From the NCBI GenBank assembly GCA_030592225.1, contig JAUVJT010000033.1, forward strand, positions 1 to 13,924: DNA of 13,924 nucleotides. Reading direction: 5' to 3'. Each line of letters begins with the position of its first letter. Position 1 is the first letter of the stretch. This document shows positions 1 through 7,196 of this stretch, piece after piece. The translations under genes and the position numbers were made by a program. Below the pieces are notes generated by a model that saw only the letters and a program-made list of their open reading frames with translations, was not told the DNA's origin and did not search any database. This DNA is from Candidatus Stahliibacteriota bacterium (GTDB lineage: Bacteria > Hydrothermota > Tepidihabitantia > B3-TA06).

Positions 1-21
1 CGCCCCTTTAACCATAGCCCC

Positions 22-945
22 TTACAGTTTTGCACTGTGAGGCTTGAGCGCTTTGGCAAATCGAATCATGGCGTCAATCATTGCGTCCTGGATTTCAGGC
101 CATTTGGCTTCATCACGATAACCGCCATTCGTAATTTGTTTCTTTATACGACAGGCTCTTTTACCTTCGAGCCGCTGCCACTCAAGCGAACCCCCAAATG
201 CCTCCTCGATGGCATCCCTGGATTCGAAGAGCTTGTCAAAGATAACCTTGTTTTCCTCTTCAGAGTCTTTACCACGGTCAATGTAAAGTTCGACATGGGC
301 ACCGTGTTTTTGAATTACATAAGCTAATAATAAACCACTCGTGCCTGCGCTTGTTCCGAGCCAGCCATGCTGACTTGGGGAGATATTAGCATGAAGCTTG
401 CTTTTGGTTTTAGCCTCCTCCAATAGTTGAGTCCAGAACCGACGCCTTATCGTGTAGCGTTCCGCCAATTCCTTTTTGGTTGCACCCACCTCACGGCTTT
501 CCTCGCTAGGGCCAACGATGAGGGTCAACAAGGGTGCACTAGGGGAATCACCTATTTGAATTGCTTCTACTTTAAGCAAGTAGAAATCTGCACCGGATGA
601 TTCGTTGAGCCAGGAAATGGCCCCTACGTGTTCCGGTCTGGGATCGGAGACAATCCAGATGCCGACTTTAGCGCCTATGGCTGTTAAGTAGGTGATGAGT
701 TTGCCAAGGTGTTCATGGTTGCTTTTTTCGAGCTGGTTTTCGATAACGACCGGATTGCCCGCATCGTCTTCTGCAACGAGGTCTACGCTGAATTTACCGG
801 CGCTCTGTTCACGTTCTGCGCTGGCCAGAGACAGGTCAATTACGTCATTCAATACGTCAATGTTATCCTGAAGCCAAACTGTAAAATCATGGGCTTCATG
901 CTTCCATACTTCTCGAAGGGGAACCCTTTCCAGTTTGCCAATCAT
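22..945 (-). CDS. DUF4268 protein with PD-(D/E)XK-like nuclease fold
   Basis: A 307-residue protein of the DUF4268 family. The N-terminus (VPLREVWKHEAHDFTVWL, residues 8-25) is the typical opening of this family. It is followed by a restriction-endonuclease-like core: Asp55 in FSVDLVAED, then Glu69-Asn-Gln71 in VVIENQ, which is the E-x-Q variant of the PD-(D/E)XK signature. The C-terminal half (about 160-300) is the DUF4268 region proper. ATG at 945 is preceded by AGGAGG (959-954) with 8 nt spacing, and a promoter lies just upstream. No methylase, specificity subunit or toxin/antitoxin partner is next to it, so it is a solitary gene here. A DNA-cleaving or DNA-repair role is plausible from the fold, but the substrate is unknown. 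Local GC looks near 48%, below the mnmE region. I am sure of the family and unsure of the function. Confidence 0.82.
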   Translation of the reverse strand: MIGKLERVPLREVWKHEAHDFTVWLQDNIDVLNDVIDLSLASAEREQSAGKFSVDLVAEDDAGNPVVIENQLEKSNHEHLGKLITYLTAIGAKVGIWIVSDPRPEHVGAISWLNESSGADFYLLKVEAIQIGDSPSAPLLTLIVGPSEESREVGATKKELAERYTIRRRFWTQLLEEAKTKSKLHANISPSQHGWLGTSAGTSGLLLAYVIQKHGAHVELYIDRGKDSEEENKVIFDKLFESRDAIEEAFGGSLEWQRLEGKRACRIKKQITNGGYRDEAKWPEIQDAMIDAMIRFAKALKPHSAKL

Positions 946-970
946 TACCGGAACCTCCTTTATAAGAATA

Positions 971-998
971 AGTGTAGGACAACATAGGGAATTGTCAA
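971..998 (-). promoter_or_regulatory. Predicted sigma70-type promoter of the DUF4268 gene
   Basis: Read on the minus strand: TTGACA (998-993), 16-bp spacer, TACACT (976-971). The predicted start near 964 gives a leader of about 20 nt holding the AGGAGG ribosome-binding site. It points away from the nucleoside kinase promoter in the same spacer. Confidence 0.6.
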
Positions 999-1006
999 CA
1001 GAAAGT

Positions 1007-1026
1007 GGGCGACGCCTGCGTCGCCC
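1007..1026. repeat. Perfect hairpin, 8-bp stem with 4-nt loop
   Basis: GGGCGACG (1007-1014) pairs fully with CGTCGCCC (1019-1026) around the loop CCTG. There is no T-run on either side, so it does not look like a terminator. The core followed by CTACG resembles short palindromic elements dispersed in many genomes; that likeness is from memory and needs a genome-wide count. Confidence 0.55.
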
Positions 1027-1179
1027 CTACGACCGAAGGAAAATGAGTGAAGGGAGTTTTACCGCAGGAGAGCGACCGCAGGAAGCTCCAATCTACGTCC
1101 ATCTGCGGATAAATACAAATCTGTGTACCGTAAGGAAAACGAGTGGAACGAGTTGTCAATCTGAGTAATCTGTACCCTA

Positions 1180-1198
1180 TGAGCGCGTGACGCGCTCA
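1180..1198. repeat. Perfect hairpin, 8-bp stem with 3-nt loop
   Basis: TGAGCGCG (1180-1187) and CGCGCTCA (1191-1198) are perfect inverted repeats around TGA. The hairpin ends 30 bp upstream of the -35 box of the nucleoside kinase promoter. It could be an operator, part of a repeat family, or the end of the divergent repeat block. No T-run follows it. Confidence 0.45.
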
Positions 1199-1227
1199 AG
1201 GGGCAGGCTCTGGTTAATCCTCCTACA

Positions 1228-1255
1228 TTGACTCTGGTTTTATTGCCGTTATAAT
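1228..1255 (+). promoter_or_regulatory. Consensus promoter giving a leaderless start
   Basis: TTGACT (1228-1233), 16-bp spacer, perfect TATAAT (1250-1255). The ATG of the nucleoside kinase begins at 1263, only 7 nt after the -10 box, so the expected transcription start coincides with or touches the start codon. No ribosome-binding site exists between them (CCCCCTC). Confidence 0.75.
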
Positions 1256-1262
1256 CCCCCTC

Positions 1263-2936
1263 ATGATTAAGATTCGCTGGAAGCGCAACGCGGTGCGCGA
1301 GGTAAAAAAAGGTACTGCGATTGCAGAACTCATCCCCGCAGGACAACCCATCATCGCGGCCAAGCTGGACGGCGAGTTGGTAGGACTCAATACGCCGTTG
1401 ACCAGGGATGCAAGGATAGAATTCATATTGGCAACCGACCCGGAAGGGTTAAGGACTCATCACGAAAGCCTGATTTTCATCCTTACCATGGCTGCCAAAC
1501 GCGCCTTTCCAAAAGCTCGTCTGGTGGCGGAGCATTCCACCTCCAAGGGGTTCTACTGTACTCTGAGGATGGATCGCATCATGGAGAAACGCGACGTGGA
1601 GCGTCTGGAGGCGGAGATGCTGGGGCTTCTTGCAGACGATTTGCCCATAACCATGAAGTTAGTCAACCGGGATGAATTGATTAAAATCTGCCGGAAGAAT
1701 AAAAACGACTCTAAACTTTCACTTCTGGAGTATGCCAATGAAAATCACTACTTCACTCACACCTGTGGCGACTTTTCCGACTGGGCGCGAGGGCCGCTGG
1801 TGCCCTCCACCGGCTCCCTGGCCTCATTCGAGCTTCTGTACTACCCGCCCGGATTCATCCTGCGTTTCCCTACACCTGCGAGTTTCCCGGAACTGCCCAA
1901 GTTCGTGGAGCAGCCCAAGCTATTCTTGGTATTCCACCGCTACGAGGAGTGGGGCGAGGCAATAGGCATCTCCGATACCGGTCAGCTTAATCATCTCCTC
2001 GATGCCGGACAAGGCCTGCAACTGGTCAACGTTGCCGAGGCTCTGCACGAAAAGGCCATCGCCCGGATCGCGGACCGCATCTCGGCCACTCCTATTCTAC
2101 CAAGGATAGTGCTGATTGCCGGCCCTTCATCGGCGGGTAAGACTACGTTCTCCAAGAGATTGGCGGTACACTTAAGAGTCAATGGACTGCGACCCTTGCC
2201 CTTGTCGGTGGACGATTATTTTCTTGACCGCTCCCGCACCCCGCTGGATGCAGAGGGTAAACTAAACTTCGAGGGGATAGAAGCCATTGACCTGGAGTTC
2301 TTCAATCAGCAGTTGGTAGTTCTTCTCGAAGGCAAAAGGGTTGACAGACCGCGCTTCGATTTCATAAAGGGCATGCGCTACTTTAACGGCGCCACCATGA
2401 CCCTGGAACCGGACGAGATACTCATTGTGGAAGGCATCCATGCCTTAAATCCCAGACTAACCTCCGCCGTTCCCAAACATCTTAAGTTCAAGGTTTACGT
2501 CTCCGCCCTGACTCAGCTTAACTACCACGACCAGCGGATGGTCTCTACCTCGGACACCCGGATGCTGCGCAGGATGCTTCGGGATTATCAGTACCGGGAT
2601 CACACTCCCACCCAGACCCTGCGGCGCTGGCCTGCGGTACGCAGAGGTGAGGAACGCAACATCTTTCCCTACCAGGAATCAGCAGATGAGATGTTCAACT
2701 CCGCCCTCATCTACGAAATGGCCGTTATGCGCAACAAGGTTGTCAGCCTGCTGCGCACTGTGCGCACCAAAGGATTCAAGGCGGAGGCGGAACGAATGCT
2801 TGATCTTCTGAACCTGGTTAACCCCATGGACGAGGAGGCCGTCCCTCCGGTATCAATCCTGCGTGAATTCATCGGCGGCAGTATCTTCCGCACCAAACAC
2901 AATAATCACAAAATCCCCAAGAAAAAATCCAGATAA
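1263..2936 (+). CDS. Nucleoside kinase (TGS/SAD-uridine kinase fusion)
   Basis: A 557-residue protein matching the large nucleoside kinase family in which a uridine kinase/phosphoribulokinase-like domain follows a threonyl-tRNA-synthetase-like N-terminus. Residues 1-60 are TGS-like, about 65-215 are SAD-like (a segment around 162-203 includes GPLVPSTG and YYPPGFILRFP), and 281 onward is the P-loop kinase. The Walker A motif is GPSSAGKTT (287-295), followed by SVDDYFLDR (315-323), DRPRFDF (361-367) and EILIVEGIHAL (385-395). It probably phosphorylates a nucleoside in the cytoplasm; the exact substrate cannot be read from sequence. The start is fixed by the promoter, whose -10 box ends 7 nt before ATG. 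It stands alone: a new promoter begins 12 bp after its stop and no strong terminator separates it from rpmH. Confidence 0.88.
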   Translation: MIKIRWKRNAVREVKKGTAIAELIPAGQPIIAAKLDGELVGLNTPLTRDARIEFILATDPEGLRTHHESLIFILTMAAKRAFPKARLVAEHSTSKGFYCTLRMDRIMEKRDVERLEAEMLGLLADDLPITMKLVNRDELIKICRKNKNDSKLSLLEYANENHYFTHTCGDFSDWARGPLVPSTGSLASFELLYYPPGFILRFPTPASFPELPKFVEQPKLFLVFHRYEEWGEAIGISDTGQLNHLLDAGQGLQLVNVAEALHEKAIARIADRISATPILPRIVLIAGPSSAGKTTFSKRLAVHLRVNGLRPLPLSVDDYFLDRSRTPLDAEGKLNFEGIEAIDLEFFNQQLVVLLEGKRVDRPRFDFIKGMRYFNGATMTLEPDEILIVEGIHALNPRLTSAVPKHLKFKVYVSALTQLNYHDQRMVSTSDTRMLRRMLRDYQYRDHTPTQTLRRWPAVRRGEERNIFPYQESADEMFNSALIYEMAVMRNKVVSLLRTVRTKGFKAEAERMLDLLNLVNPMDEEAVPPVSILREFIGGSIFRTKHNNHKIPKKKSR

Positions 2937-2948
2937 ATTAAGGGGTAT

Positions 2949-2976
2949 TTGACTTCCCTGTATTTCGCGCTATAAT
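2949..2976 (+). promoter_or_regulatory. Consensus promoter of the rpmH-mnmE cluster
   Basis: TTGACT (2949-2954), 16-bp spacer, perfect TATAAT (2971-2976). The expected start near 2983 gives a leader of about 26 nt with AAAGGAGAA just before the rpmH ATG. It is the only clear promoter I see before the EIIA gene, so it may drive the whole cluster. Confidence 0.8.
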
Positions 2977-3008
2977 TTTGGCTACAATCAGGCGAAAGGA
3001 GAATTTAG

Positions 3009-3146
3009 ATGCCTAAAAGGACGTATCAACCTAGTAATTTGAAGCGCAAACGCAAGCACGGATTCCGCAAGCGCATGTCCACTGCAGACGGACGTACCGT
3101 GCTCAAGAACCGCCGCGCCAAAAAGCGCAAACGGCTCTCCGCGTAG
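3009..3146 (+). CDS. rpmH: 50S ribosomal protein L34
   Basis: A 45-residue, very basic protein: it begins MPKRTYQPSNLKRKRKHGFR and contains KRMSTADGRTVLKNRRAKKR, the full L34 signature. L34 is a small component of the large ribosomal subunit. Length is normal for the family. ATG at 3009 is preceded by AAAGGAGAA with good spacing. It is the first gene after a perfect promoter, and rnpA follows 9 bp after the stop, the usual rpmH-rnpA pair. dnaA, the common upstream neighbour, is absent; a nucleoside kinase sits there instead. Confidence 0.97.
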   Translation: MPKRTYQPSNLKRKRKHGFRKRMSTADGRTVLKNRRAKKRKRLSA

Positions 3147-3155
3147 GTGGGGTAG

Positions 3156-3512
3156 TTGAACGCTGCCGGCTCACAAAGCCTGCCCCGCCGGGATATTCTG
3201 AGAAGAAGAGCAGATATTATTGCGACTCTCGGCGTCAAGCCGGAGCGCAACGGAGCGCTTTCAACCTTCTTCCTCCCCGCTCAAAGCCGCAGGGCGGCCT
3301 TCTTTGTTCCCAAACGCATCGGGAATGCGGCGGTCAGAAACAAACATAAGAGACGCATGCGCGAGATATACCGGCGAATGAGGGAGTGCTTCCCCCAGGG
3401 CGGGATAATCTTCCGGCTGCGACAGCCTGCTGAATTCAACGGGCTTTGCAGGGATTTCGAGCGGACTGCCGCAAAGCTCGGGGACAGGCGCAAGGAACAC
3501 CCTGATGCGTAA
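3156..3512 (+). CDS. rnpA: Ribonuclease P protein component
   Basis: A 118-residue basic protein, the protein subunit that works with RNase P RNA to cleave 5' leaders from precursor tRNAs. The diagnostic RNR-type motif is GNAAVRNKHKRRMREIYRR (56-74). The preceding segment AAFFVPKRIGNAAV is also typical, while the N-terminal 25 residues are divergent. The start is TTG at 3156, 9 bp after rpmH with a GGTGGGG stretch upstream; no ATG fits the family length. Its last 8 nt overlap the start of yidD. Position and motif make the call firm. Confidence 0.93.
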   Translation: MNAAGSQSLPRRDILRRRADIIATLGVKPERNGALSTFFLPAQSRRAAFFVPKRIGNAAVRNKHKRRMREIYRRMRECFPQGGIIFRLRQPAEFNGLCRDFERTAAKLGDRRKEHPDA

Positions 3513-3711
3513 GGTGCTGATCTGGATAATCAAGGCATATCAGATCATCGCTGCCGGGACGCCGAGGAATTGCCGCTTCGAGCCGACGTGTTCGCAGTAC
3601 GCAATAGAGGCGATTGATAAGTACGGTGTGTTCAAAGGAACTGTTAAAGCCGCCTGGAGGGTTCTGCGGTGCAATCCGTGGAACCAGGGCGGGTATGACC
3701 CTGTGAGGTAA
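3505..3711 (+). CDS. yidD: Membrane protein insertion efficiency factor YidD
   Basis: A 68-residue protein with all YidD hallmarks: CRFEPTCSQYA (23-33), AWRVLRCNPWNQGGYDPV (50-67) and an amphipathic N-terminus. YidD is a small membrane-associated protein thought to help YidC-dependent insertion. ATG at 3505 overlaps the last codons of rnpA by 8 nt, so translation is probably coupled, and yidC starts 3 nt after its stop. The three Cys of the family (23, 29, 56) are present. Confidence 0.96.
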   Translation: MRKVLIWIIKAYQIIAAGTPRNCRFEPTCSQYAIEAIDKYGVFKGTVKAAWRVLRCNPWNQGGYDPVR

Positions 3712-3714
3712 CTA

Positions 3715-5439
3715 GTGAGCGACGGACAACAACAGAAAGGAAGTATCTGGTCAACGGTTTTGGTGGTGGCATTGGTGGGAGGTATGTTACTCGTTTTCAA
3801 TTTTTTGAGAAAGGATTCGTCAGGCGGCGGATGCATGGGTGCGTTGCAAGGGGAGCAACCCGCTTCTGTAGCGACATCGGTAGGAGCGCCAACTAAGGAA
3901 CCGGGCTTAGTCGCTGAGGCAGAAGAGGCAGAAGAGGAAGGCACCAAGGCAGATTCGGTAACCCTCGAAAACGAACACCTCAAATTCTCGTTTCTTGCCT
4001 GGCCTTACCATCCTGGTTTCAGGATAACGCGAGCTGAACTCAAGGAGTTTGACCGCAAGAAGAAAGCTGAAAGCACTGAACGTATACCCGTCAACCTGCT
4101 GGAGGAATCGGGATTCGAGGTTCTGGGAAAAATGGACTCGAGTCTCGTAACCGTAAGACTTGCCAACCGCAGCGACACCTCGGTGACCTACGTGTGGGAA
4201 GACACCCTGGGCAAAGAAAAGCACATAGATATTATATTGAGCGGCCGGGAGCTTCTCATTTCCAGACCGGACTCTCTTGATCCTCTCCTGTTCCATTGTG
4301 CGGAAGGTCTGCTGCCTACCGAACCCGGGGACAAGACAGAATTGACTCTTTATCAAATCTACTACCGCGATGGCGAGAACAAGATTCAACACCTCAACGC
4401 CAAGAAAGTCGCTCAGGTCTCGACCGGCAAACGCACCATTGAGCCAGGTCCCTACAATTGGGTTGCCCTCCGCAACAAGTACTTTACTGCAATCGTGTTG
4501 CCGTCAGAGCCGGTGGTAGGGCAAATCATGCCGCGCATGACTGAAGACAAACGCATCTCCCTGGCTTTCGACATCGAAGCGGGTTCAGAATTTACGCTCT
4601 ACTTCGGACCCCAGGATTACGACCTGCTCTCCGGGATGGGTCATAAGTTAAACCGGATCGTGGAGCTGGGCGGCTCGGCGTTCCGTTGGTTGGGTATCTT
4701 TATTCTAAAGGTATTCCAGTTTTTATACAAGATATTAGGCAACTACGGGGTGGCAATCATTGTGTTCTCGATCCTCATGAAGCTTGGGTTCCTGCCCCTA
4801 TCCCAAATTCAGCAGCGTTCCATGCAAAAGATGCAGGTGCTGCAGCCCAAACTCAAGGAGCTGCAGGAACGCTTCAAGGACGACAAACAGCGGCTGAACG
4901 AAGAAACCATGAAGCTGTACAAACTTCATGGAGCATCGCCGTTCAAGGGCTGCCTGCCCATGCTTATTCAGCTGCCTGTGTTCTTCGGGCTTTATGCGGT
5001 GCTGCGCAACGTCATCTCGCTGCGCGGTGCGCCGTTCATCAATCTCTTTACGGTAACAGTTAAGAGTTCTGTTAACCTTCTTAACTTCATCCGCATTCCT
5101 GCCGGCGAGTTAACATGGCTGGTGGACCTGTCCCAGCACGATCCCTTCTACATACTACCTGTTCTGATGGGCGTGGCCTCTGTATTCCAGAGTCTGCTGA
5201 CCAACGCCAATCCACAACAACGCGCAATGACCTACATGATGCCTATTTTTATTACTGTAATCTTCCTTAATTTCCCTTCAGGATTACAGTTATACTGGTT
5301 TCTTTTTAATCTCCTCTCCATACTGGAGTACACTGTTTTTAGGAAAGGAGCACAATCCGGAGGAGAACAACAATGGCAGAGGAAGCAAACCAAGGAGATT
5401 GTTTCGGCGAAGAGTTTGCCGAAATCCTCTCTAAGATAA
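3715..5439 (+). CDS. yidC: Membrane protein insertase YidC (long, five-helix form)
   Basis: A 574-residue insertase that places proteins into the inner membrane, alone or with Sec. TM1 is about 11-31. A large periplasmic beta domain follows (about 80-310) after an acidic, low-complexity linker (65-78). The conserved insertase core has TM2 near 326-362, a cytoplasmic coiled hairpin (366-405), TM3 about 415-433, TM4 about 476-494 and TM5 about 508-542 with NFPSGLQLYWFLFN. The cavity Arg of E. coli YidC is replaced by Lys356 (ILMKLGFLPL), a substitution I recall from Bacteroidetes-type YidC. Start is GTG at 3715, with GAGGTAA upstream, 3 nt after yidD. The last 67 nt overlap khpB, giving a hydrophilic tail after TM5. 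Confidence 0.95.
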   Translation: MSDGQQQKGSIWSTVLVVALVGGMLLVFNFLRKDSSGGGCMGALQGEQPASVATSVGAPTKEPGLVAEAEEAEEEGTKADSVTLENEHLKFSFLAWPYHPGFRITRAELKEFDRKKKAESTERIPVNLLEESGFEVLGKMDSSLVTVRLANRSDTSVTYVWEDTLGKEKHIDIILSGRELLISRPDSLDPLLFHCAEGLLPTEPGDKTELTLYQIYYRDGENKIQHLNAKKVAQVSTGKRTIEPGPYNWVALRNKYFTAIVLPSEPVVGQIMPRMTEDKRISLAFDIEAGSEFTLYFGPQDYDLLSGMGHKLNRIVELGGSAFRWLGIFILKVFQFLYKILGNYGVAIIVFSILMKLGFLPLSQIQQRSMQKMQVLQPKLKELQERFKDDKQRLNEETMKLYKLHGASPFKGCLPMLIQLPVFFGLYAVLRNVISLRGAPFINLFTVTVKSSVNLLNFIRIPAGELTWLVDLSQHDPFYILPVLMGVASVFQSLLTNANPQQRAMTYMMPIFITVIFLNFPSGLQLYWFLFNLLSILEYTVFRKGAQSGGEQQWQRKQTKEIVSAKSLPKSSLR

Positions 5440-5852
5440 TCTCGCTTGCCGGTTTCCGCCCCCGTATGGAGTGGCGCAAGCGCGGCGAGAACGAATATTA
5501 CGCCAACGTCAGAACGCGTCGCTGGGACGGCCTGCTTATAGGCCGCTCCGGCGAAACCCTGCGGGCGCTTCAACTGCTGGTACAATCGATACTGCAACAT
5601 CGTCACCCTAAGATTCCCGTGGTTATCATTGACGTAGGCGGATATAAACAGCGCCGCGAGAACTTTCTGATAAAGAAAACCATGGCCATAACCAAGATTG
5701 TCACAGAAACCGGACGTGAAATGATGTTTGATCCACTGACAGACAGGGAACGCAAAGTAGTAGAAAAAACCCTTGCCGATATAGACGGTATACGGTGCTA
5801 TACCATAGGCACGGGTTACCGAAAAAACGTAATAATCGCGCCGCAGAAATGA
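5373..5852 (+). CDS. khpB: KH/R3H-type RNA-binding protein KhpB (Jag), short form
   Basis: A 159-residue RNA-binding protein of the Jag/KhpB/SpoIIIJ-associated family, normally the neighbour of yidC. The KH domain spans about 13-88 with the GxxG loop GRSG (57-60), and an R3H-like domain follows (about 89-157). Two oddities: the N-terminal Jag_N domain of longer family members is missing, and the R3H motif reads ERKVVE (126-131), with Glu131 where His is expected. The start is ATG at 5373 with GGAGGAG at 5359-5365, which places the first 67 nt inside yidC. The stop overlaps the mnmE start in ATGA. Family is certain enough; how the changed R3H binds RNA is open. Confidence 0.9.
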   Translation: MAEEANQGDCFGEEFAEILSKIISLAGFRPRMEWRKRGENEYYANVRTRRWDGLLIGRSGETLRALQLLVQSILQHRHPKIPVVIIDVGGYKQRRENFLIKKTMAITKIVTETGREMMFDPLTDRERKVVEKTLADIDGIRCYTIGTGYRKNVIIAPQK

Positions 5853-7183
5853 TCCTAGAACATCTTCAGGATGTCATCGTCGCCCCTTCGACTCCTGTGG
5901 GACGCAGTGCAATAGCCGTGGTACGCGTTTCAGGTCCCCAGGCCCTCAGGATGTGCGATCAGATATTCCAGGGACGTAAACGGCTCAGTGAAGTAGGGGG
6001 ACATCAACTGCTTAACGGATTCATTGTACGTGGTGAGGATGTTGTTGACGAAGTGGTTGCCGCAGTTTACCGATCACCTCACAGTTATACCACAGAGGAT
6101 ATTGTTGAATTCTCGCTTCACGGTAATCCCCTTATTGTGGAACGGGTTACCGACCTTTTGATTTCGGCAGGCGCGCGCCTGGCCGAGCCCGGGGAATTTA
6201 CCCAGCGCGCCTACTTGCACGGCAGGCTCGACGTAACCCAGACCGAAGCGGTACTGGCCACCATCGAGTCCCGCACCATGAAAGGCGTCAAGGCCGCAAT
6301 GGCGCAACTGCAGGGCGATCTGACCAAAGAGCTGGGCGATCTGACCGGCAAGGTGCGTTCCCTGGTAACTTTTATAGAGGCGCAACTGGAATTCCCGGAA
6401 GAGGACATACCCACGTCGTCCGTCGACCCTGTGCTGGAGGAGTTAATTGCCGACGTGGAACGATTGGAGCAGGCGTTCCGGAGAGGACGCAGCCAGCGCA
6501 AGGGACTGACAATAGTACTCGCCGGACGGCCCAATGTGGGCAAGTCCACCCTGTTCAACGCCCTGCTGGAGGAGGAACGCTCCATCGTAACCTCCGTACC
6601 CGGAACGACCCGCGATCTCCTGACGGGTACCCTGCGATTTCCCGGCGGGCAGGTTCGGCTGTTCGACGGCGCAGGTATAGGAATCGCCGAATCCCTTCCC
6701 GATCAGATAGCGGTCAAACGTACCATAGGGGCTGCTAATCGCGCCGATTTCCTGGTGATTGTCCTCGACGCAACCTCAGGATTCGTTCCCGCTGACGCCG
6801 AACTGCTGAAACTCCTACGAACGAAACCCGGAGTAGTTGTCTGGAACAAGGTTGATGCCGTAAGCGAGATACCCAAACTGCCGAACGTGGCCGGGGAACC
6901 CATATCGCTCTCGGCTTTAAAAAAAACGAACCTCTCCCGGCTGCTTGACCGCATAAAAGAAGAGGCCTGCAGTCAGGGAGAAACGTTCTTTGCAAACCGC
7001 TTTCAGAAGGAGCGCATCAGGAATCTTGCCGTATACTTAAAAGCGGCTTTAGATGCGCAATATCTGGATATGAGAGCCAAGGAACTGCGCGAAACCCTCA
7101 CCTTTGTGGCAACGCCCGATCGTCAGGCTCTCAATCGCCACATACTCGAAGAAATTTTCTCACGCTTCTGCGTGGGAAAATAG
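5849..7183 (+). CDS. mnmE: tRNA modification GTPase MnmE
   Basis: A 444-residue GTPase that, with MnmG, modifies the wobble uridine (5-carboxymethylaminomethyl group) of certain tRNAs. The N-terminal folate-binding domain begins VAPSTPVGRSAIAVVRVSGP (11-30). The inserted G domain has G1 GRPNVGKST (226-234), K-loop/G2 PGTTRD (251-256), G3 DGAG (273-276), G4 NKVD (333-336) and G5 SALK (355-358). It ends in the conserved FCVGK with the family Cys441. ATG at 5849 overlaps the khpB stop (ATGA); an upstream in-frame ATG at 5795 would add 18 unrelated residues. Switch II is unusual: DGAGIGI instead of DTAG(I/L)RE. mnmG is not in the window. Confidence 0.95.
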   Translation: MILEHLQDVIVAPSTPVGRSAIAVVRVSGPQALRMCDQIFQGRKRLSEVGGHQLLNGFIVRGEDVVDEVVAAVYRSPHSYTTEDIVEFSLHGNPLIVERVTDLLISAGARLAEPGEFTQRAYLHGRLDVTQTEAVLATIESRTMKGVKAAMAQLQGDLTKELGDLTGKVRSLVTFIEAQLEFPEEDIPTSSVDPVLEELIADVERLEQAFRRGRSQRKGLTIVLAGRPNVGKSTLFNALLEEERSIVTSVPGTTRDLLTGTLRFPGGQVRLFDGAGIGIAESLPDQIAVKRTIGAANRADFLVIVLDATSGFVPADAELLKLLRTKPGVVVWNKVDAVSEIPKLPNVAGEPISLSALKKTNLSRLLDRIKEEACSQGETFFANRFQKERIRNLAVYLKAALDAQYLDMRAKELRETLTFVATPDRQALNRHILEEIFSRFCVGK

Positions 7184-7196
7184 GAGGTAACTTAAA

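Larger units (their letters stand above)
946..1262. other. Gene-free spacer with hairpins and degenerate repeats
   Basis: No convincing gene lies in this 317-bp stretch; its short open frames show no family features or ribosome-binding sites. It holds two divergent promoters (971-998 minus, 1228-1255 plus), two GC-rich hairpins (1007-1026 and 1180-1198) and a set of degenerate short repeats. Four copies of an ACCG(C/A/T)AGGA-like core lie between about 1029 and 1137. Two longer related stretches carry GGAAAATGAGTG (about 1038) and GGAAAACGAGTG (about 1134). The pattern resembles REP-like or other dispersed intergenic repeats rather than a decayed gene. Confidence 0.55.

Noticed and set aside
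1059..1168. Small proteins in the 946-1262 spacer
   Set aside because: Composition follows the repeats and hairpins, and no ribosome-binding site or recognisable motif is present.
2937..3008. Replication origin upstream of rpmH
   Set aside because: Only a promoter and leader are seen; no DnaA-box cluster or AT-rich unwinding region fits in 72 bp.
5795..5848. Upstream ATG of mnmE at 5795
   Set aside because: It lies inside khpB and adds 18 residues unlike any MnmE N-terminus. ATG at 5849 gives the canonical start and ATGA coupling.
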